Shown here: one piece after another, positions 1 through 10,654 of the stretch
Layout of the letters: the number at the start of each line of letters is the position of its first letter
Numbering within the stretch: position 1 is the first letter of the stretch
NCBI GenBank assembly: GCA_900635495.1
Contig: LR134136.1
Coordinates: 2,480,001-2,544,000 of the forward strand
Reading direction: 5' to 3'
DNA from: Atlantibacter hermannii
GTDB lineage: Bacteria; Pseudomonadota; Gammaproteobacteria; Enterobacterales; Enterobacteriaceae
Length of the DNA: 64,000 bases
Position numbers and translations under genes: made by a program
Notes under the pieces: model-generated
The model's input: the letters and a program-made list of their open reading frames with translations, nothing else
Database searches by the model: none
Told to the model about the DNA's origin: nothing

Positions 1-97
1 TCTCCAACACGACTTCACCCGTGGCCGGGTTATATACCGCCAGGCGCTCGCCTTTACCGTCCACGAGCTGCCCGTTAATCAATAATTGACTCTGCAT
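1..97 (-). CDS. patD: Gamma-aminobutyraldehyde dehydrogenase, N-terminal part (window edge)
   Basis: Only the first 32 codons are inside the window; the gene runs off the left edge. The visible N-terminus (MQSQLLINGQLVDGKG, then YNPATGEVVLE) matches the start of PatD/YdcW, the NAD-dependent aldehyde dehydrogenase that oxidises 4-aminobutanal from putrescine to GABA. It lies directly downstream of ydcV in the same direction, as in E. coli, which supports the call. The catalytic domain is not visible, so function rests on the N-terminus and synteny. Confidence 0.85.
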   Translation of the reverse strand, partial: MQSQLLINGQLVDGKGERLAVYNPATGEVVLE

Positions 98-112
98 AGT
101 ATGCCTCGTTCG

Positions 113-919
113 TTATTTACCGCTTCCGGCGACCCCTTCGCCATCGCGTGTCAGCCACCAGGCTCCGAGGATCGGGATGGTGGTTACCAGCATCACACAA
201 AGCGCCACCACGTTGGTGACGGGCACATCGCGCGGTCTTCCCAGCTGGTTAAGCAACCACAGCGGCAGCGTACGTTCATGCCCCGCTGTGAAAGTGGTGA
301 CGATGATTTCGTCAAACGACAGCGCAAACGCCAGCATGCCGCCCGCCAGCAGCGCCGAGCCCAGATTCGGCATCACCACATAGCGAAAGGTTTGCCAGCC
401 ATCCGCGCCCAAATCCATGGATGCTTCAATCAGGCTGTAGGAGGTTCGCCGAAACCGGGCGATAACGTTATTGAACACCACCACCACGCAAAACGTGGCG
501 TGGCCCACCACAATCGTCAGAAATCCCGGTTCCAGATCCACCGTTTTAAAGGCGCTCAACAGCGCCAGGCCGGTGATAATGCCCGGCAGCGCAATCGGCA
601 GCAGCAACAGCAGCGACACCGCGTTCTTACCAAAGAAATCGCGCCGCCAGAGCGCCGCTGCCGCAAGCGTACCGAGCACCAGCGCCAGCGCCGTGGCCAG
701 GGCGGCGATTTTTACGGACAGCATTACCGCATCGAGAATATCTTCGCGCTGCGCCGCAACGCTGAACCACTTCAGGGTGAAACCCCTGGGCGGAAAGCTA
801 AACGCCGCGTCCTCGGTATTGAAAGCATAGGTGCCAATCACCAGAAGCGGCCAGTGGAGGAACAGAATCGCGCCCCAGGCGGCGATTTTTAACCAGACGG
901 GTGCGCGTTCAGAGTGCAT
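113..919 (-). CDS. ydcV: Polyamine-type ABC transporter permease YdcV
   Basis: A 268-residue inner-membrane permease with a first membrane segment near residues 10–33 and the EAA-type loop late in the protein ([20 protein letters not shown]), where the ATPase docks. It is the PotC-like half of the YdcSTUV importer for putrescine/spermidine-type substrates. Its start overlaps the end of ydcU by 11 bases, typical of translational coupling. Length is close to the E. coli orthologue (264). The reading frame is intact. Substrate preference is inferred from the family and from adjacency to patD. Confidence 0.93.
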   Translation of the reverse strand: MHSERAPVWLKIAAWGAILFLHWPLLVIGTYAFNTEDAAFSFPPRGFTLKWFSVAAQREDILDAVMLSVKIAALATALALVLGTLAAAALWRRDFFGKNAVSLLLLLPIALPGIITGLALLSAFKTVDLEPGFLTIVVGHATFCVVVVFNNVIARFRRTSYSLIEASMDLGADGWQTFRYVVMPNLGSALLAGGMLAFALSFDEIIVTTFTAGHERTLPLWLLNQLGRPRDVPVTNVVALCVMLVTTIPILGAWWLTRDGEGVAGSGK

Positions 920-1853
920 CGAAGGCTCCCAGGCGTTTTACAATCGCCAGATAAAGGGCTATCAGTACGATCGGCACCAGCGTAAACGCCGCCGCCATAG
1001 GCATATTGCCGATCGCCCCCTGTTGGGAATAGACCATGTTGCCGATGAAATAGCCCGGCGGCCCCACCAGTTGCGGCACGATAAAATCGCCCAGCGTTAA
1101 CGAAAAGGTGAAGATTGACCCGGCCGCCACGCCCGGTATCGCCAGCGGTAAAATGACAAAACGGAAAGTTTGCGCGGGTGTCGCCCCTAAATCCGCAGAG
1201 GCCTGTAACAGTGACGGCGGTAACCGTTCCAGCGCCGCCTGAATCGGCAGGATCATAAACGGCAGCCAGATGTACACGAACACCAGAAAACGGCCAAAAC
1301 CGGAAGTCGACAGCGTGTTACCGCCCACCAGCGGCAGAGAGAGAAAGGCGGTTAATACGCCTTCTAACCCCATGTGCTGAAGAAACCACTGGGCAACCCC
1401 ATCCCGCGCCAGCAGCAGCGTCCAGGCATAGGCCTTCACAATGTAGCTGGCCCACATCGGCAGCATCACGGCGATATAAAAAAAGGCTTTCATTTTGCCG
1501 CGCACATAGCGCGCCATGTAATACGCAATGGGAAACGCCACCACGGCGCTGGCGAGGGTCACCACAATGGCCATGGTGACCGTCCGGATGATGATGTCGT
1601 AATTCGCCGGTTGAAACAGCGCCTGCAGGTTCGCCAGGGTGAGATCCGGCGTCACCGACATGGTGAAATCATCGAAGGTATAGAACCCCTGCCACAGTAA
1701 TGTCAGCAGCGATCCGAGATAGACCACGCCGAACCACATCAGGGGCGGTAACAGCAACAACAGCAGCCACAGCGTCGGACGCGCCCAGAAGAAGGCGGTC
1801 AGGCGGCGCAATGGACCGGGCGAATGCGTTGGTTGCGGGAGCGTCATATCCAT
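909..1853 (-). CDS. ydcU: Polyamine-type ABC transporter permease YdcU
   Basis: A 314-residue PotB-like permease with a strongly hydrophobic first segment (residues about 28–58) and an EAA loop ([19 protein letters not shown]) near residue 215. It pairs with YdcV to form the membrane channel of the YdcSTUV importer. It overlaps ydcV at its 3' end and starts 1 base after the ydcT stop, so the operon is tightly packed. The frame is intact and the length matches E. coli YdcU (313). Confidence 0.93.
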   Translation of the reverse strand: MDMTLPQPTHSPGPLRRLTAFFWARPTLWLLLLLLPPLMWFGVVYLGSLLTLLWQGFYTFDDFTMSVTPDLTLANLQALFQPANYDIIIRTVTMAIVVTLASAVVAFPIAYYMARYVRGKMKAFFYIAVMLPMWASYIVKAYAWTLLLARDGVAQWFLQHMGLEGVLTAFLSLPLVGGNTLSTSGFGRFLVFVYIWLPFMILPIQAALERLPPSLLQASADLGATPAQTFRFVILPLAIPGVAAGSIFTFSLTLGDFIVPQLVGPPGYFIGNMVYSQQGAIGNMPMAAAFTLVPIVLIALYLAIVKRLGAFDAL

Positions 1854-1854
1854 C

Positions 1855-2874
1855 TCATCCCTCCGCGTGCAATGGGATCATCGCGTCACGGGACCAGGAA
1901 GCCAGCACCGGCTGGCCGATATGGAACGCGCCATCGGGCCGGGCATCGTAAAGATTGGCCTGGCTGACCAGCAGGCGTCCGCCGTCATCGAGCCGCAGTT
2001 CAACCCGGGTCAGCGCACCCTGATACTGGACTTCCTGCACGGTTCCCTTGACCTGAATCTCCCCCGGCTGATTCAGGGTGATGTGTTCCGGGCGCAGCGA
2101 AAACGCGCCGCTCCCGCCCCACATCCGCTGCACCTGCTCGGCGGTTAACACGTTGGAGGTGCCAACAAATCCCGCCACGAACGGCGTACGCGGCCGCATA
2201 TACAGCTCGCGCGGCGGAGCGACCTGCTCAATACGGCCATTATTAAATACCGCCACGCGATCAGACATCGAGAGCGCCTCGCCCTGATCGTGGGTGACGA
2301 AAATAAACGTAATGCCGAGCTCCCGCTGGAGCTTTTTCAGCTCGCCCTGCATCTGCTCGCGCAACTTCAGATCAAGCGCGCCCAGTGGCTCATCCAGTAG
2401 CAATACGCGCGGCTGATTGACCAGTGCCCGGGCAATCGCCACGCGCTGGCGCTGCCCGCCGGAAAGCTGGTACGGTTTGCGGGCATGGGTAAAGCCCAGC
2501 GCCACCTGTTCGAGGGCGGCGGCGGCTTTCGCCAGGCGCGTTTTCTTGTCCACGCCCTTGACCATCAACCCGTACGCCACGTTTTCCAGCACCGACATAT
2601 GCGGAAACAGCGCGTAATCCTGGAAAACGGTGTTGACGTCGCGCTGCCACGGCGGCAAATCACGGGCCTCCTGCCCAAAGATGCGAATGGAACCGGAAGA
2701 GAGCTGTTCAAACCCGGCAATCAAACGCAAACAGGTGGTTTTGCCGGAGCCGGATGGCCCCAGCATGGAGAAAAATTCCCCGTCGTTAATATTAACGGTA
2801 ACGTCATCCACCGCCCGCACGTCGCCATACAGGCGGCTGACATGAATAAATTCTACTGCATACGACATGTTCAC
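1855..2874 (-). CDS. ydcT: Polyamine-type ABC transporter ATP-binding protein YdcT
   Basis: A 339-residue cytoplasmic ATPase of the PotA type. The Walker A motif (GPSGSGKTT) is near residue 40, the Q-loop near 85 (FQDYALFPHMSV), the ABC signature (LSGGQRQR) near 138 and Walker B (LLLDEPLGALD) near 158, followed by a C-terminal TOBE-like regulatory domain. All catalytic motifs are intact. It lies between ydcS and ydcU in the E. coli gene order and energises the YdcUV channel. Confidence 0.95.
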   Translation of the reverse strand: MNMSYAVEFIHVSRLYGDVRAVDDVTVNINDGEFFSMLGPSGSGKTTCLRLIAGFEQLSSGSIRIFGQEARDLPPWQRDVNTVFQDYALFPHMSVLENVAYGLMVKGVDKKTRLAKAAAALEQVALGFTHARKPYQLSGGQRQRVAIARALVNQPRVLLLDEPLGALDLKLREQMQGELKKLQRELGITFIFVTHDQGEALSMSDRVAVFNNGRIEQVAPPRELYMRPRTPFVAGFVGTSNVLTAEQVQRMWGGSGAFSLRPEHITLNQPGEIQVKGTVQEVQYQGALTRVELRLDDGGRLLVSQANLYDARPDGAFHIGQPVLASWSRDAMIPLHAEG

Positions 2875-2919
2875 CCCGCTTAACGCCTGGTTTACGCCTT
2901 TCCCCTGGGAGCCAGGCGG

Positions 2920-4057
2920 TTAGCGGCCGCCCATAATGGCGATGTAGTCCTGCGTCCAGCGGCTGTACGGCACAAATTTTCCGCCGCTGGCGGTGGGGGT
3001 TTTCCAGAACATGATTTTGTCGAAATAACCGAAGCCGTTGGTTTCACAGCCCTTCTCGCCCAGTAGCGTACTGGCTTTGCACCCTTCCACTACCGCAGGC
3101 AATGAACCGAACCACGCCGCCACATCGCCCTGTACTTTCGGCGTCAGCGACCAGTTCATCCATTTATAGGCGCAGACCGGATGTTTAGCCTGGGCGTGCA
3201 GCATGGTGGTATCGGCCCAGCCGGTGACGCCCTCTTTCGGGAATACCGTCGCGATGGGCTGGCCTTCCGCTTTCAGCGCGTTCGCCTGATAAGGCCAGGC
3301 GCTGGAGGCCACCACGCCTTCGTTCTTGAAATCGCTCATCTGAACGGTGGTGTCATGCCAGTAGCGATGCACCAGTTGATGCTGATCGCGCAGCACTTTC
3401 AACACCGCCTGGTACTGTTCTTCGGTTAGCTGATACGGGTCGGTGATATTTAACGCGGGCTGGGCGGTTTTGAGATACAACGCCGCATCGGCGATATAAA
3501 TCGGCCCATCGTAGGCCTGAACCCGGCCCTGATTCGATTTGCCGTCCGGCAGATCCTGCTTCACAAACAGTACGGCCCAGCTGTCCGGCGGCGTGGGAAA
3601 GGTTTTGGTGTTGTACATCAGCAGGTTTTGGTCCCCACTGATACGGCGTGCCGTACACTTTACCGTCGACGTTGAACCACTCGCCTTTGACCAGGCGCGG
3701 ATCGACGTTTTTCCAGTTGGGTATTTTGCTGATATCCACCGGCTGGACGCGTTTGCCCATAATCAGGCGCAGCGAGGCGTCGCCGGAGGCGGTAACCAGA
3801 TCGTAGCCGCCCTTCGCCATCAGGCTCACCATTTCATCGGAGGTGGCCGCGGTTTTGACATTGACTTCGCAACCGGTCTCTTTTTCGAACTGGGTCACCC
3901 AGTCATATTGTTTATCCGTCTGTCCGCGTTCGATGTATCCCGGCCAGGCGATGATATCCAGCCGTCCTTCCCCTTTCGCCGGGTCCTCGGCTGCCTGGGC
4001 GGAAAGCACGGTCAAACACAGCGCACTTAATGTGCTCAGCGCAAATTTCGTAGTCAT
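2920..4057 (-). pseudogene. ydcS: Periplasmic substrate-binding protein YdcS, broken by one frameshift
   Basis: The N-terminal half (start 4057, signal peptide ending in SAQA) and the C-terminal half (ending DYIAIMGGR) match E. coli YdcS end to end (about 378 residues after repair; E. coli 381). The break is at 3626–3629, where the coding strand has four A's and the conserved WGPNLLMYNTK reading needs three. YdcS is the periplasmic binding protein of the importer; in E. coli it has also been reported to make polyhydroxybutyrate. The single homopolymer insertion is more likely a sequencing error than real decay. Confidence 0.9.
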
Positions 4058-4406
4058 AAACCGGTACTCCTGTCTGAAGTCGTATCAGGCAGCCTTGCCG
4101 TAAAATTATGTCCCAAAATAAAAAATAGCCTTCGCAGTAAAAGCATTCCTGTCACTGCCCGGGAATTTATTAAGGATGTGACAAACCGCGCACTATTTTA
4201 TGCAAAGACTGTGAAGGCTTTTTTAGAGTGTAGACAGGGAGTTAGCTTTTTCATTAACTATCAACATTTCCTATGAAGAATATTTTTTTAATTCGCGAAA
4301 ATTTTGATTAATAAAAAAGCATTAGCATTAATCGCTGAAAATAAGTTATTCAGCGAACGAGAACACAGAGGTAAATAAGGGAAAACCGGGCACGGTATTT
4401 TGCCGT
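4058..4406. other. Gene-free stretch upstream of ydcS
   Basis: This 349-base AT-rich gap lies between the ydcS start and the ydcR stop, both on the minus strand. It should hold the ydcSTUV-patD promoter and the ydcR 3' untranslated region. I see no convincing coding frame, RNA gene or strong hairpin; long A/T runs around 4288–4320 are the only obvious texture. Confidence 0.6.
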
Positions 4407-5811
4407 TTATAATTGCTGGATCAGGGTGCCCAGGGTTTTAACCGCCTGCTCTTCGCGATCGCCCCAGGCCCAGGAGGCGTTAAAGCGAAAGTAGCTGTCA
4501 TAAAGCCGATCGGTTGTAAACATTTTACCCGGCGCAATGCTGATTTTATGCTGCAGGGCCCGCTCGCTAAGCAGGCTGGCGTCGTGTCCTTCAGGAAGCT
4601 CAATCCACAGGAAATAACCGCTTTCGCTGCGATGGATCTTCACCTCCGGCGGCAAGTGGCGACACAGCGATTGCCAGGCCAGTTGCTTGCGCTGGGCCAG
4701 TTCCCGGCGCAAACGCCGCAGATAGTTGTCGTAACGCCGGGAAGCCAGATAGTCCACCAGCGCCAGTTGCATCGGCGAGCTGGTAGATAGCGTGCTCATC
4801 AGCTGGAGCTGCTGGATACGCCGGGCGTGACGGCCTGCGGCCACCCAGCCAATGCGAAAGCCCGCCACCAGACATTTCGAGAACGACGAGCAGTGCAGCA
4901 CCTGGCGTTGCGTATCCCAGGCCAGTGCTGGCAACGGTTTTTCGCGTCCGTAATACAGCTCGCTGTAAACATCGTCTTCAATTAACACCACGTTGTGCCG
5001 CGTCAGTAGCGCCACCAGTTGCGCTTTTTTCTCCGGGCTGAGGTAAAACCCAGCGGGTTCTGACTGTTGGTCATCAGCCAGCAGGCTTTAACCGGATAGT
5101 CGTTAAGGGCCTGCTCCAGCGCCGCCAGGTCGATGCCATGTTCCGGCGTGGTCGCCACGGACAACGCTTTTAAACGCAGCCGCTCCAGCGCCTGTAATGC
5201 GCCGTAAAAACAAGGATTTTCCACGATGACCCAGTCACCCGGCTCGGTCACCGCCTGGAGGCTGAGATTGAGCGCCTCCAGCGCCCCGGCGGTAATAACA
5301 ATTTCATCCGGCGAAACGTTCATGCCCTGCTGGGCGTAACGGCGGGCAATGGCGTGGCGCAGTGCTTCATTACCGGGAGGCAAGTTGTCGATCACGCTCA
5401 TGGCGGTGGCGGTTTTACTGACATTTGCCAGCGAGCGGTTAAGCTGGGCCAGCGGAAATAAACGGGGATCGGGGAAACGCGGAACCGAACGGCATCACGC
5501 TGGCATCGCAGCTGGCCTGGAGAACATCAAAAATATAGGTATTGATATCGACGGTTTCGTTACGAATAACCTGCGGCGCGGGCGTTCGTGGCGTGGCGGC
5601 CAGACGCGGGGCGACGTAATAGCCTGATTGCGGACGCGCCACGATCACGCCCTGGCTTTCCAGCGTCTGATAGGCATGGCTGACGGTCATAAAGCTGATC
5701 TCGCCGCTGGCGCACTGCTCGCGCAGGGAGGGAAGCCGGTCGCCGGGTTGCCAGACGCCCAACTCAATTTGATCGATTATTTGCTGTGCCAGCCGCTGGT
5801 ATTTTTTTCAT
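4407..5811 (-). pseudogene. ydcR: MocR-type regulator YdcR, broken by three frameshifts
   Basis: After repair this is a 467-residue MocR protein: an N-terminal GntR winged helix (residues about 5–70) and a C-terminal aminotransferase-like PLP domain with the pyridoxal lysine in CSSFSKCL. E. coli YdcR is 468 residues. Three run-length changes break it: seven T's at 5802–5808 right after the start codon, four G's at 5471–5474, and two G's at 5042–5043 where three are expected. Start ATG is the complement of 5809–5811. Three hits in one gene with no loss of similarity point to sequencing error. Likely regulates ydcSTUV-patD. Confidence 0.88.
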
Positions 5812-6028
5812 CGTCCCTCCCGTTTGTGGCGGGAGTATAACAATATTGCAACCCTGTGCGAGGGGCAGTAAACGCGATTAACAGGGAATTTTGTTATTAA
5901 TAACAAAAAGGTCCATTTTTTACTGAGAACATTCCCGATCGTGATTCCCGACAATAAATGACGTTGATCTGTGATACGCCAGGCCTACACTTGCGTCAGT
6001 TTGTTACCCCTTTTCCGGAACCCGACTC

Positions 6029-6434
6029 ATGAAAAAACGAATTGTCATCTCACTGTTATGCTGTTTCCTCGCCGCGCCGGCGTTGGAGTGCGGATCGCGT
6101 CACCACGGTTCCGGTCCAGTTCGCGAAAGGCGCATCCAGCGCCCAGCTCAAAGGCACTTTCGCCGGTTATGACAGCGTGCAATACACCGTGAACGCCAGG
6201 CAGGATCAACAAATGACTGTCAGTATCGCGGGTAGCTCAAATGCGAACTTTAACGTATTTGGCCCAGGTGCGACGCCCGGCGAAGCAGAGGCGCTTGGTA
6301 CCGGCTATGTTGGCGGCGACTGGACGGCGAAACTGCCTGCCAGTGGCACCTACACCATTCAGGTTTACCAGACCCGCGCCACGGCGCGTAAAGGTGCTAA
6401 GGTCCCGCATACCCTGACGGTTAGCATAAAGTAA
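6029..6434 (+). pseudogene. PliG-like inhibitor of g-type lysozyme, frameshift in the signal-peptide region
   Basis: The mature part (VQFAKGASSAQLKG … GYDSVQYTVNA … LPASGTYTIQVYQTRATARK) resembles the periplasmic g-type lysozyme inhibitor PliG (E. coli YcgK) in order and spacing of motifs, including the SGTY and RATARK stretch of the inhibitory loop region. The ATG at 6029 begins a good signal peptide (MKKRIVISLLCCFLAAPA), but one surplus base near 6086–6089 puts it out of frame with the mature protein. Repaired length is 134 residues. It would protect the cell wall against animal goose-type lysozyme. Confidence 0.75.
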
Positions 6435-6440
6435 TCTCAC

Positions 6441-6461
6441 TGCGGCGGGCTTTCCGCCGCA
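6441..6461 (+). terminator. Hairpin after the PliG-like gene
   Basis: TGCGGCGG, a five-base loop, then CCGCCGCA form an eight-base-pair stem seven bases after the stop codon. No T-run follows, so it is a terminator or transcript-stabilising hairpin. Confidence 0.5.
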
Positions 6462-6617
6462 TCCTCACGCCGGATGGTGTGCACATCGCAAACCATAACA
6501 AATTGTAAAAACCGCCAAACAGTAGCAACTGTTATACCTAAATACCCCGTCACTGTTTCTAATTTTCTCCCTCGCCAACGCTTATCCTGCCGCCAGAGCC
6601 CTTGTCAGGAGTGAGGC

Positions 6618-8019
6618 ATGTTTGATCTGGATGCATTTCATCTGGCGCGAATACAGTTCGCGTTCACCGTTTCTTTTCACATTATCTTCCCCGCCATTAC
6701 CATCGGCCTTGCCAGCTATCTGGCGGTGCTGGAAGGCATGTGGCTGAAAACCAAAAAACCCGTTGTGGCGTTCGCTGTACCACTTCTGGTCAAAAATCTT
6801 TGCCGTTAACTTCGGAATGGGCGTGGTGTCCGGCCTGGTGATGGCCTATCAGTTTGGCACCAACTGGAGCGGCTTTTCGCAGTTCGCAGGCAGCATCACC
6901 GGCCCGCTGCTCACTTATGAAGTCCTGACCGCTTTCTTCCTGGAAGCCGGTTTTCTTGGCGTGATGCTGTTCGGCTGGAACAAAGTCGGTCCGGGCCTGC
7001 ATTACTTCTCCACCTGTATGGTGGCGCTGGGCACGCTGATATCCACCTTCTGGATCCTGGCGTCCAACAGCTGGATGCAGACCCCTCAGGGCCATGAAAT
7101 TATCAACGGGCAGGTGGTGCCGGTTGACTGGTTTGCGGTGATCTTTAACCCCTCGTTCCCGTACCGCCTGTTTCATATGACCATCGCCGCGTTTTTAAGC
7201 AGCTCGCTGTTTGTCGGCGCCTCGGCGGCCTGGCATTTACTGCGCGGCAATAACGCGCCCGCCATCCGCACCATGTTTTCCATGGCGCTGTGGATGACAT
7301 TAATCGTCGCCCCCATCCAGGCGCTGGTGGGCGATATGCACGGACTCAACACCCTTAAACACCAGCCGGCGAAAATCGCTGCCATTGAAGGCCACTGGGA
7401 AAATCCCCCAGGCGAACCGACCCCGCTGCTGCTGTTCGGCTGGCCGGATATGGAGCAGGAGCGCACCCGTTACGGCCTGGCGATCCCGGCGCTGGGCAGC
7501 CTGATATTGACCCACAGTCTGGATAAGCAGGTTCCGGCGCTGAAAGAGTTTCCAAAAGCCGACCGCCCCAACTCGCCCATCGTCTTCTGGTCGTTCCGCA
7601 TTATGGCCGGGCTGGGCATGTTAATGCTGTTACTCGGCGTGCTGGCGCTCTGGCTGCGCGTCAGGCAACGGTTGTATACCTCGCGTCCGTTCCTGCGCTT
7701 TGCGTTACTGATGGGGCCGTCGGGGCTGATCGCCATTCTGGCAGGCTGGGTCACTACAGAGGTGGGCCGCCAGCCCTGGGTGGTGTACGGGCTGCAACGC
7801 ACTGAGGATGCGGTGTCTGCCCACGGCACGCTGCATATGAGCATCAGCCTGCTGGCGTTTTTCGTGGTGTATATGTCGGTATTCGGCGTTGGGTACAGCT
7901 ATATGGTGCGCCTGATTAAAAAAGGCCCGCAGCCGGAGGACGCGCTGCCGCCCGTCAACGGTACGCCCGCCCGACCGTTATCCGCCGCCAGTGATTCTGT
8001 TTCCGGGGAGGCCCTATGA
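6618..8019 (+). pseudogene. cioA: Cyanide-insensitive (CIO-type) cytochrome bd oxidase subunit I, one frameshift
   Basis: Repaired length is 466 residues. It begins MFDLDAFHLARIQFAFTVSFH, typical of the short-Q-loop CioA branch, with the haem-ligand histidine early and the conserved AVNFGMGVVSGLVMAYQFGTN segment. It is a quinol oxidase subunit in the inner membrane binding hemes b and d. The frame breaks near 6764–6768: an extra base turns the KPVWRSLYHFWSKIF reading out of frame. A GGAGTGA ribosome site precedes the start. The stop overlaps the cioB start (ATGA). Confidence 0.9.
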
Positions 8020-9026
8020 CCTTTGATTTCGCCATTATCTGGTTCGTGATTATTGTTTTCGCCACCCTGATGTACATCGTGATGGACGGGTTTGATCTCG
8101 GGATCGGCATTCTGTTTCCATTTATTCGTGATAACGACGATCGGGACGTGATGGTTAACAGCGTCGCCCCGATATGGGACGGCAACGAGACCTGGCTGGT
8201 GTTAGGCGGCGCGGGACTGTTTGGCGCATTTCCGCTGGCCTATGCGGTGATTGTGGATGCGCTGACCATTCCGCTGTCGCTGATGTTGATTGGCCTGATA
8301 TTCCGTGGCGTGGCCTTCGAGTTTCGCTTCAAGGCGACCCCCGGCCACCGTCCGTTCTGGGATAAGGCGTTCATGGCCGGTTCGATCCTCGCGACATTCT
8401 GTCAGGGCGTGGTAGTGGGCGCGGTGGTCAGCGGCTTTGAGGTCACCGGGCGGACCTTCAGCGGTTCACCGCTGGGCTGGATGACGGCCTTTAATTTCTT
8501 CTGCGGCGCGGGTCTGGTCGTGGCCTATGCCCTGCTGGGCGCGACCTGGCTGGTGATGAAAAGCGAAAATCCGCTGGAAAGCCGGATGCGTGCCCTGACC
8601 CGCCCGCTGTTGCTGGCGCTACTGGCGGTGATTGCCGGGATCAGCCTGTGGACGCCGCTGGCCCACGCCGATATCGCCGACCGCTGGTTCAGCCTGCCGA
8701 ATCTGTTCTGGTTGCTGCCGGTACCGCTGTTGGTGGTGGCGCTGAGTGGCTGGCTGTGGCGCTGTACCGCGGATAATCGCAGCCACACGCTGCCGTTTGT
8801 GCTGACGCTGGGGCTGATTTTCCTCGGGTTCAGCGGGCTGGGCATCAGTATCTGGCCGCACATTATTCCGCCGCATATCAGCCTCTGGCAGGCCGCTGCG
8901 CCCGCCTCAAGCCTGAGCTTTATGCTGGTTGGCGCATTGCTGATTATTCCGGTGATCCTGATTTACACCTTCTGGAGCTATTACGTGTTTCGCGGCAAAG
9001 TTCAACATGGCGAGGGGTATCATTGA
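8016..9026 (+). CDS. cioB: CIO-type cytochrome bd oxidase subunit II
   Basis: A 336-residue, highly hydrophobic CydB-family protein with the N-terminal YIVMDGFDLGIGIL motif and the conserved WDGNETWLVLGG stretch. It supports subunit I in the bd-type quinol oxidase. It overlaps the cioA stop by four bases and the downstream small subunit by one, so all three are translationally coupled. CIO-type oxidases are typically resistant to cyanide and sulfide. This operon is extra to the E. coli gene order at this site. Confidence 0.93.
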   Translation: MTFDFAIIWFVIIVFATLMYIVMDGFDLGIGILFPFIRDNDDRDVMVNSVAPIWDGNETWLVLGGAGLFGAFPLAYAVIVDALTIPLSLMLIGLIFRGVAFEFRFKATPGHRPFWDKAFMAGSILATFCQGVVVGAVVSGFEVTGRTFSGSPLGWMTAFNFFCGAGLVVAYALLGATWLVMKSENPLESRMRALTRPLLLALLAVIAGISLWTPLAHADIADRWFSLPNLFWLLPVPLLVVALSGWLWRCTADNRSHTLPFVLTLGLIFLGFSGLGISIWPHIIPPHISLWQAAAPASSLSFMLVGALLIIPVILIYTFWSYYVFRGKVQHGEGYH

Positions 9027-9157
9027 TGAAAGCGACACTGTGGTCGAAACGCCTGTTCTGGCTGGCGGTAATATGGGGCGGCAGCGTGCTGACGCTGGCG
9101 GCGGTTGGGATGTTTTTCCGTGTGATTATGGCGGCTGCCGGGTTTAAATCGCACTAG
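9026..9157 (+). CDS. DUF2474 small subunit of CIO-type bd oxidase
   Basis: A 43-residue single-span membrane protein (MKATLWSKRLFWLAVIWGG … VIMAAAGFKSH). The start ATG overlaps the cioB TGA by one base. Position, size and the basic N-terminus before one hydrophobic helix match the DUF2474 family that follows cioAB in many proteobacteria, analogous to CydX for CydAB. Function is inferred from position and family. Confidence 0.85.
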   Translation: MKATLWSKRLFWLAVIWGGSVLTLAAVGMFFRVIMAAAGFKSH

Positions 9158-9332
9158 ATCCGGCGACAGGACCGCCCATCACAGCACAGGGTTTCTCAAC
9201 CAAATGGCAACCAACACGCTTCTTCGTGGGACTTTGCAAAACTGACACAGGCTTTGCAGGCATTTAATTATCGCAATGATAACCCTACGTTATTATTGCG
9301 ACATTAGCGCCACCACGTTCAGGAGTAACCCT

Positions 9333-9542
9333 ATGATAAAGAAGCTGATAAGCGCCCTGCTGCTCTGCGCGGCGCTGTTTTCCGGCCAGAGCGGCGCACA
9401 GCGCAACGGACATCTTTTTTATAAAGTGCAAAACGCTGACAGCACCTTACGCCATTCTGCTGACAGCGATGAATTAAGAAGCGCCGCCGAAGAGGCAGCG
9501 CTTGACGTGCGGGAGCATCATTACTGGAGCAAGTCCCCGTAA
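9333..9542 (+). CDS. Small secreted protein of unknown function
   Basis: A 69-residue protein starting at an ATG preceded by AGGAG (9321–9325). Residues 1–22 form a clear signal peptide (MIKKLISALLLCAALFSGQSGA), followed by a short polar, charged mature part with a glutamate/alanine-rich helix (ELRSAAEEAALDVREHHY). I do not recognise the family. It follows the cioAB operon with its own apparent ribosome site. Confidence 0.55.
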   Translation: MIKKLISALLLCAALFSGQSGAQRNGHLFYKVQNADSTLRHSADSDELRSAAEEAALDVREHHYWSKSP

Positions 9543-9568
9543 GCCGGGCACGCACCAGAATTAACGCC

Positions 9569-10654
9569 TTATACCGAGAACAGCCCGCGCAAATGGTGCG
9601 GTTCGCTGCGCTGGTACTGCGGCGCCACGGCAATTTTATCGCCGAGTTTCGCCGCCGCGTGCCAGGGCCAGCGCGGGTCATACAGCATCCCGCGGGCCAG
9701 TGCGATAAACTCCGCCTGCCCGGTGGCGATAATCGCTTCCGCCTGTTCCGGCTCGGTAATCAAGCCTACGGCAATGGCGGGCATGGCGACCTGCTGCTGG
9801 ATCTGTTGGGCAAACGGCACCTGGTAGTTGGGGCTGATGGTGATTTGCTGCGCGGGCGACAATCCGCCGCTGGATACGTGAATATAGGCGCAACCGCGCC
9901 CTTCAAGCGCTCTGGCGAGCTGGATTGAGCCGTCAATGTCCCAGCCCCCTTCCGTCCAGTCCGTGGCGGAAATGCGTACGCCTACCGGTAACGATACCGC
10001 GGCCTTCACCTCGTCGAAAATTTCCAGTACCAGCCGCATCCGGTTTTCGAGGCTGCCGCCATAGTTATCGGTGCGCTGGTTCGACAGCGGCGACAGGAAT
10101 TGATGCAGCAGATAGCCGTGGGCGGCGTGCAATTCAATCAGATCAAAGCCCGCTCGTTGCGCCCGGCGTGCGCCGTCCACAAAGGCCTGCTTAATCTGCG
10201 CAATCTCTTCGCTGCTCATGGCTTTCGGCGTCGGGTTTTCGCTGAAGGCCAGCGCGGACGGTGCCAGGGTTTCCCAGCCTCCCTCGCTGCCGGACAACGC
10301 TTTACCCCCTTTCCAGGGCGCATCCACTGAGGCTTTACGCCCCGCATGACCCAGCTGGATACCGAGTTTGATCGGCGACCAGCGGCGGATCTTTTCCACT
10401 TCCCGCTGCAGTGCGTCACCCAGCTCATCACTCCAGATCCCGAGATCCCAGGGGGAAATACGCCCTTCCGGCGTGACCGAGGTGGCTTCGATGATCAATA
10501 ACCCCGCCCCTGACTGCGCCAGCGTGCCCAGATGGACAGAATGCCAATCGGTGGGCGCGCCTTCTGCGGCGGAATACTGGCACATCGGCGCGATGATAAT
10601 GCGGTTGCTTAACGTTAAATCGCCAAGCTGACCCTCAGAAAAAAGATGACTCAT
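9569..10654 (-). CDS. Old Yellow Enzyme-type NAD(P)H:flavin oxidoreductase (YqjM/XenA branch)
   Basis: A 361-residue FMN-dependent TIM-barrel ene-reductase. Motifs visible: NRIIIAPMCQYSA near the N-terminus with the class-III cysteine that tunes the flavin, HLGHAGRK-like IQLGHAGRKAS near 103, the substrate-binding FDLIELHAAHGYLLHQFLSP near 170, NYGGSLENRMR near 195 and the FMN phosphate-binding region near 310. It reduces activated C=C bonds or nitro compounds, probably in xenobiotic or electrophile detoxification. Monocistronic and divergent from treF. Confidence 0.9.
   Translation of the reverse strand: MSHLFSEGQLGDLTLSNRIIIAPMCQYSAAEGAPTDWHSVHLGTLAQSGAGLLIIEATSVTPEGRISPWDLGIWSDELGDALQREVEKIRRWSPIKLGIQLGHAGRKASVDAPWKGGKALSGSEGGWETLAPSALAFSENPTPKAMSSEEIAQIKQAFVDGARRAQRAGFDLIELHAAHGYLLHQFLSPLSNQRTDNYGGSLENRMRLVLEIFDEVKAAVSLPVGVRISATDWTEGGWDIDGSIQLARALEGRGCAYIHVSSGGLSPAQQITISPNYQVPFAQQIQQQVAMPAIAVGLITEPEQAEAIIATGQAEFIALARGMLYDPRWPWHAAAKLGDKIAVAPQYQRSEPHHLRGLFSV

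Noticed and set aside
86..892. 268-codon plus-strand open frame opposite ydcV
   Set aside because: Glutamine/arginine/histidine-rich translation with no domain, lying antisense to a clear permease gene; an artefact of GC-rich codon use.
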